Below are positions 60,169-64,000 of a stretch of 64,000 nucleotides of DNA, one piece after another; the first letter of the stretch is position 1; each line of letters starts with the position of its first letter. The position numbers and the translations under genes were made by a program. The stretch lies in the NCBI RefSeq assembly GCF_014696105.1, contig NZ_JACJPO010000066.1:186001-250000 (forward strand). The letters run 5' to 3'. Origin of the DNA: Microcoleus sp. FACHB-1515. GTDB lineage: Bacteria > Cyanobacteriota > Cyanobacteriia > Elainellales > Elainellaceae. Under the pieces are notes generated by a model. It ran no database searches, had not been told where the DNA came from, and worked only from the letters and a program-made list of their open reading frames with translations.

Positions 60169-62702
60169 TCACAAACGAACAATTTGCGAGTGTTGATTGG
60201 AAGCGTCCGCCGCTGGCTTGGCTGGCGGCAGAGCAGCAGTTGCGCGTCAAGGAAAAAGCCGAAGTTCGCCGCTTCAGTTTGGGCGAGGTGATCTGGTCAA
60301 CCGAAACGCCCGATCGCCAATTTCTGATCGTCTCTGGCAATGTTCGTTTGGTTCCGGATGGAGGTAAATCGATCGTCCTCAAGGCCGGAGATTGGTTTGG
60401 CGATTTGCCGGAACTGTCGGGCGTTTGGAAAGCGCGAGCCTCCAGCAAGGAAGTGGTTGTGCTGGAATGGCCTGCCGCGATTTGGACAGACTTTCTCAAA
60501 GACCACAGCGCCGCCAACGAGATGCGATCGTTCTGGCTCGATGTGCGATCGCGCTATCAGCCCGACTACTCGGACGCGCCGCAAACAATCAGCGGCTTTC
60601 CGTTCGTGTCGGCTCCCAACACCGCCGCCGCCTGCCTGACAATGCTGGCTCAGTATCTTGAAACGCCGACGCAGCTTGAATGGGTGCAGCGGCAACTGCG
60701 CGGTCAGCGATCGAAAGATGTCGTCAATGCTGGGGAAAAACTCGGCTTTCATCTGCGCCGTCTGCTGGTGGGCAACTGGAACGATTTGCGGCAGTTGACG
60801 TTTCCAGCTTTGATGCAGTGGGGCGACCGCTGGGTGGTGGCGTATGCGGTGCGGGGCGATCGCCTGATCATTGCCGATCCGCTCAGTGCCAGCCAAGCCT
60901 GCGAAAGCGTCCCCAAAGCGCGAGTGGCGGAAGTTTGGGACGGGCAATTTTGGCAGGTGGAACTGGTTCAAAAGCAGGAAAAATTCAATCTCGCCTGGTT
61001 TTTGCCTGCGGTTTGGCGCTTCCGCACCTTGCTGGGTGAAGTGCTGCTGGCCTCGTTCACGCTGCAACTGATTGGACTGGCAACGCCGATTATTACGCAG
61101 GTGATCATCGACAAGGTGATGGTGAACGAGAGCATCCCGACGCTGGACGTGATGGCCGTTGCGCTGCTGTTTGCAGGCATTTTTGAGGCTTGTCTCGGTA
61201 CGCTGCGGATGTTCATCTTCACGCACACCACGAATCGGCTGGACATGGGGCTTTCTGCCCAATTGTTCCGGCATTTGCTGAGATTGCCGCTGTCCTACTT
61301 TGAGGCGCGGCGGGTTGGCGATACGGTCGCTCGCGTTCAGGAACTTGAAGAAATTCGCCAGTTTCTCACCAGCACCGCCCTGACCGTCATTCTGGACAGC
61401 ATTTTCTCGGTTGTGTATCTGGCCGTGATGTTCTACTACAGTCCGCGTCTGACTGGCGTGGCGCTGGCCGTGATTCCGCTGTTTGCCATCCTCACGCTGG
61501 TCAGTACCCCAATTCTGCGGAACTGGCTGAACGAAACGTTTAACCGCAGTGCCGACAGTCAGTCGTTTCTGGTCGAAACCGTCACGGGCATTCACTCGGT
61601 CAAGGCACACGCAGCCGAGAAAGCGTCTCGCGATCGCTGGGAAGGACTCTACGCCCGCTTCATCCGCACGGGATTCAAAGCGACCACAACGGCGAACATT
61701 AGCAACCACATTGGCGATTTTCTCACCAGCCTTTCTGCGCTGCTAATTTTGTGGTTCGGGGCGCATCAGGTGATCGCTCAGGACTTTACGATCGGTCAAT
61801 TGGTCGCGTTTCAAATGTTATCGGCTCGCGTCACGGGGCCACTTTTAAGACTCGTGCAGCTTTGGCAGAATTTGCAGGAAGTGTTGCTGGCGGTCGATCG
61901 AATTGGCGATATTTTGAACGTCGCGCCGGAAGCGGAACCGGGAACCGGATTGATGCTGCCGCCGCTCAAAGGAGAAGTGGTTTTCGATCAGGTGTTTTTC
62001 CGATATCAAGAAGCCCAAGAACCAATTTTGCGCGGCATTTCTTTTAAGGCGGAACCGGGAATGTTGGTTGGCATTGTCGGCAGAAGCGGGTCAGGAAAAA
62101 GTACATTGTCAAAGTTGATTCAACGGCTGTATTCGATCGAATCGGGTCGCATTTTGATCGACGGATTCGATGTCAAAAGCGCCGATCTCGCTTCTCTCAG
62201 ACCGCAAATTGCCGTTGTTTTGCAAGACGATTTTCTCTTCAACGGCTCGGTTTTGGAAAATATTACTTTGGGGAATCCTGATGTCACAGCGGAAGAAGTG
62301 GTAGAAGCCGCTCGCAACGCCGTCGCGCATGATTTTATCTGCGATCTGACCGATGGCTATGAAACAAATGTCGGTGAACGTGGCACGTCGCTATCCGGCG
62401 GACAACGCCAGCGAATCGCCCTCGCTCGGATGTTTCTTTCAACCGCGCCGATTTTGATTTTGGATGAAGCGACCAGTTCGCTGGATGCGGAAACGGAACA
62501 GCAAGTCTTAGAAAACATTCAGCGCGTTTCCCAAGATCGCACCGTTTTTCTGATCGCTCACCGTTTCGCTCCGCTGAAAAAAGCCGATTTGATTTTGGCA
62601 ATGGAAAAAGGCGTGATTGCCGAACGCGGCACGCACGATTCACTGCTAAAGCAAAAAGGCTTGTACTGGTCGCTCTATCAGCGGCAGCAGGCGGCGATCT
62701 AG
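60165..62702 (+). CDS. Peptidase-domain-like ABC exporter with N-terminal cyclic-nucleotide-binding-like domain
   Basis: The 845-residue protein is an HlyB/PCAT-type type I secretion exporter. Residues about 1-130 form a cNMP-binding-like barrel (LIVSGNVRLVPDGGKSIVLK). About 140-260 is a C39-like domain: APNTAAACLTML where active peptidases have DCG, and RWVVAYAVRGDRLIIADP where the His should be, so it is catalytically dead. Six membrane helices follow (about 285-560), then the ATPase with VGIVGRSGSGKSTLSKLIQR, LSGGQRQRIALARM and ILILDEATSSLD. No HlyD-type fusion gene or obvious substrate gene is adjacent. The M16 peptidase gene converges with it. Confidence 0.9.
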   Translation: MITNEQFASVDWKRPPLAWLAAEQQLRVKEKAEVRRFSLGEVIWSTETPDRQFLIVSGNVRLVPDGGKSIVLKAGDWFGDLPELSGVWKARASSKEVVVLEWPAAIWTDFLKDHSAANEMRSFWLDVRSRYQPDYSDAPQTISGFPFVSAPNTAAACLTMLAQYLETPTQLEWVQRQLRGQRSKDVVNAGEKLGFHLRRLLVGNWNDLRQLTFPALMQWGDRWVVAYAVRGDRLIIADPLSASQACESVPKARVAEVWDGQFWQVELVQKQEKFNLAWFLPAVWRFRTLLGEVLLASFTLQLIGLATPIITQVIIDKVMVNESIPTLDVMAVALLFAGIFEACLGTLRMFIFTHTTNRLDMGLSAQLFRHLLRLPLSYFEARRVGDTVARVQELEEIRQFLTSTALTVILDSIFSVVYLAVMFYYSPRLTGVALAVIPLFAILTLVSTPILRNWLNETFNRSADSQSFLVETVTGIHSVKAHAAEKASRDRWEGLYARFIRTGFKATTTANISNHIGDFLTSLSALLILWFGAHQVIAQDFTIGQLVAFQMLSARVTGPLLRLVQLWQNLQEVLLAVDRIGDILNVAPEAEPGTGLMLPPLKGEVVFDQVFFRYQEAQEPILRGISFKAEPGMLVGIVGRSGSGKSTLSKLIQRLYSIESGRILIDGFDVKSADLASLRPQIAVVLQDDFLFNGSVLENITLGNPDVTAEEVVEAARNAVAHDFICDLTDGYETNVGERGTSLSGGQRQRIALARMFLSTAPILILDEATSSLDAETEQQVLENIQRVSQDRTVFLIAHRFAPLKKADLILAMEKGVIAERGTHDSLLKQKGLYWSLYQRQQAAI

Positions 62703-63997
62703 CTTGGCTTCACGATCAGCAAACGGTAAGCATCCGGCGAAAGGTACTGCTGGGCGGCGGCTTGCAAAGCATCCGGGCTGAGTGCCTGAATCCGCGCCGG
62801 ATAGTCGATCGCTGGCTTCAAATCGCCCACCACCGACTGATAGTAGCCGTACAGTCCGGCGCGATCGCTGGGCGTTTCGCTGCTGAAGACGTAGCGATTG
62901 GCGACGAGGGTGCGAATCCGGGAAATCTCAGTGGGCGTGACGGGTTCGGCTTGCAGGCGGCGGATATGGTCGAGAATCGCGGCTTCGACAGTGGCGAGAT
63001 GTTCGATCGAGAGCTGAGCAGAAATGTGAAACAAGCCTTGGCGCGTGAAGGTCATGTTGCTGGCGGAAATGCCCGTCACCAAATGCCGCTCTTCGCGCAG
63101 ATCGCGCATCAGGCGAGCCGTTCGGCCTTGACCGAGAATGTAAGCCAAAATGTCGATCGCGTCGGTCTGCTGCAAGTCGTCCATGCCGGGAACTCGCCAC
63201 ATCAGCATCATTCGCGCTTGCTGCAAGCTGGGATCGATCAGTTCCTCTCGCTGAATGTCGATAAAGGGCGGTTCGGGACTGAGATCGGGCAGCGTCAGCG
63301 TAGAAGTGGAGCGACTGGAATAGCTCGATTCCGTTCGGGCAAAGCCGTCTACGACGATTTGGATCAGGCGATCGACAGGCAGATTGCCCACCGCAACAGC
63401 GGTCATCGACTGCGGCTGATACCAGGTTTGGTGAAAGTCGCGCATCTGCTCAGCCGTAAGCTGTTCCACGATCGCACTCGTTCCCAAAACCGGACGGCGA
63501 TAGGGCAATCGATCGAACGCTAGCTGCATCGATCGATTGTAGACGCGACGGCGCGGCGTATCTTCGGCGCGGCGAATTTCTTCCAGAATGACCGATCGTT
63601 CGCGATCAAAGGTTTCGTCTGCGATCGAGGCATTGCGGACGATTTCGATCAGCAAGGGCGCAAGATCGGCAAAATCTTGAGGCGCAGTGGTGATGTAGAA
63701 ATGCGTGTAGTCGTGGCTGGTGGCGGCATTGGTGACGGCTCCGCGCTGCTCAATCCGGCGTTCAAATTCGCCGCTTTGCAGGCAAGCCGTGCCCTTGAAA
63801 ATCATGTGTTCTAAAAAGTGCGCCATTCCGTTGATGGCATCGGCTTCGATCGCCGAACCGACACCCAACCACAAGCTGAGGTTCACAGCTTCGATCGGCA
63901 TTTGCTCGGCTACGATCGTCAGACCGTTGGGCAGTCGGTGGAGCGTCGGCGCATTCAGGCGCGGCCCGGCGGCTGACTCAAATAGCGTTGAAGTCAT
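62699..63997 (-). CDS. M16 family zinc peptidase
   Basis: The 432-residue protein is a pitrilysin/insulinase-type peptidase. The inverted zinc motif is intact: AHFLEHMIFKGT (His-x-x-Glu-His), and DRERSVILEEIRRAEDTPRR supplies the further Glu about 75 residues on. The C-terminal half is the inactive second lobe with ARMMLMWRVPGMDDLQQTDA. Cyanobacteria often have a second, inactive M16 gene next to the active one; it could lie outside the window. ATG 63997 is three bases from the window end, so the ribosome site is cut off. Its last 4 bp overlap the exporter gene. Confidence 0.92.
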   Translation of the reverse strand: MTSTLFESAAGPRLNAPTLHRLPNGLTIVAEQMPIEAVNLSLWLGVGSAIEADAINGMAHFLEHMIFKGTACLQSGEFERRIEQRGAVTNAATSHDYTHFYITTAPQDFADLAPLLIEIVRNASIADETFDRERSVILEEIRRAEDTPRRRVYNRSMQLAFDRLPYRRPVLGTSAIVEQLTAEQMRDFHQTWYQPQSMTAVAVGNLPVDRLIQIVVDGFARTESSYSSRSTSTLTLPDLSPEPPFIDIQREELIDPSLQQARMMLMWRVPGMDDLQQTDAIDILAYILGQGRTARLMRDLREERHLVTGISASNMTFTRQGLFHISAQLSIEHLATVEAAILDHIRRLQAEPVTPTEISRIRTLVANRYVFSSETPSDRAGLYGYYQSVVGDLKPAIDYPARIQALSPDALQAAAQQYLSPDAYRLLIVKPS

Positions 63998-64000
63998 GGA

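Noticed and set aside
60297-61709. 470-codon minus-strand frame inside the ABC exporter gene
   Set aside because: It is the complement of a clearly assigned exporter, with His/Arg/Gln-rich nonsense composition.

Overview
The window is a chromosomal segment of a cyanobacterium. The evidence is the high density of the HIP1 octamer GCGATCGC and its partial forms, the NDH-1 subunit NdhL, the ferredoxin-thioredoxin reductase variable chain, a tRNA-Leu(UAA) interrupted by a group I intron, an RNase E ending in the cyanobacterial PNPase-binding peptide, and many small conserved cyanobacterial families (DUF4090, DUF3611, DUF1997, DUF3007, Mo-dependent nitrogenase C-terminal family). I cannot name genus or species. 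Most of the window is core chromosome of moderate GC with densely packed, often overlapping genes. No prophage, CRISPR array or intact transposase gene is visible.

Layout. 1-9.8 kb: 3' end of radA, gnd, two family-2 glycosyltransferases with a 630-bp gap between them, a secreted repeat protein, a SAM hydrolase-type enzyme, signal peptidase I and a flavin reductase-like protein. 10-14 kb: RNase J, dapA and asd on the minus strand. 14.3-21 kb: recQ, DUF3611, then a palindrome-rich gap and a HAD phosphatase flanked by two attC-like hairpins, followed by a clpS-CPBP protease pair and a DapL-like aminotransferase. 21.5-30 kb: STAS protein, radical SAM/DUF2344 protein, rne-rnhB, DUF1997, pheA and a LON-substrate-binding protein. 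30.2-35 kb: the str operon rpsL-rpsG-fusA-tuf-rpsJ. 35-40 kb: a lower-GC accessory stretch with a zinc-ribbon-like protein, a frameshifted SnoaL-like pseudogene, two methyltransferases, a DUF2470 protein and a family-10 glycosyltransferase. 40-46 kb: an FHA protein, a Cu(I) P-type ATPase, a 2OG-Fe(II) oxygenase and tRNA-Thr(CGU). 46-52 kb: cell-envelope and exopolysaccharide functions (peptidoglycan-binding protein, Wzc-like chain-length/kinase protein, LCP transferase, GDP-mannose pyrophosphorylase). 52.5-64 kb: a PPC-domain protein, an MMADHC-like protein, a large hybrid histidine kinase, ftrV, DUF3007-ndhL, the intron-bearing tRNA-Leu, a parvulin/peptidase-like ABC exporter pair and an M16 peptidase.

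How genes work together. asd and dapA supply consecutive steps of the lysine/diaminopimelate branch, and the DapL-like aminotransferase 6 kb away may close it. The str operon is translation. rne, rnhB and rnj process RNA, and the radical SAM gene sits directly upstream of rne. The Wzc-like, LCP and ManC genes fit polysaccharide assembly and attachment.

The most unusual features are the attC-like pair around the HAD gene, a MITE-like repeat present twice with probable CTAG target duplications, the ABC exporter whose C39 domain has lost its catalytic residues, the Wzc-like protein without a tyrosine tail, and the repeat-expanded tRNA-Leu intron.
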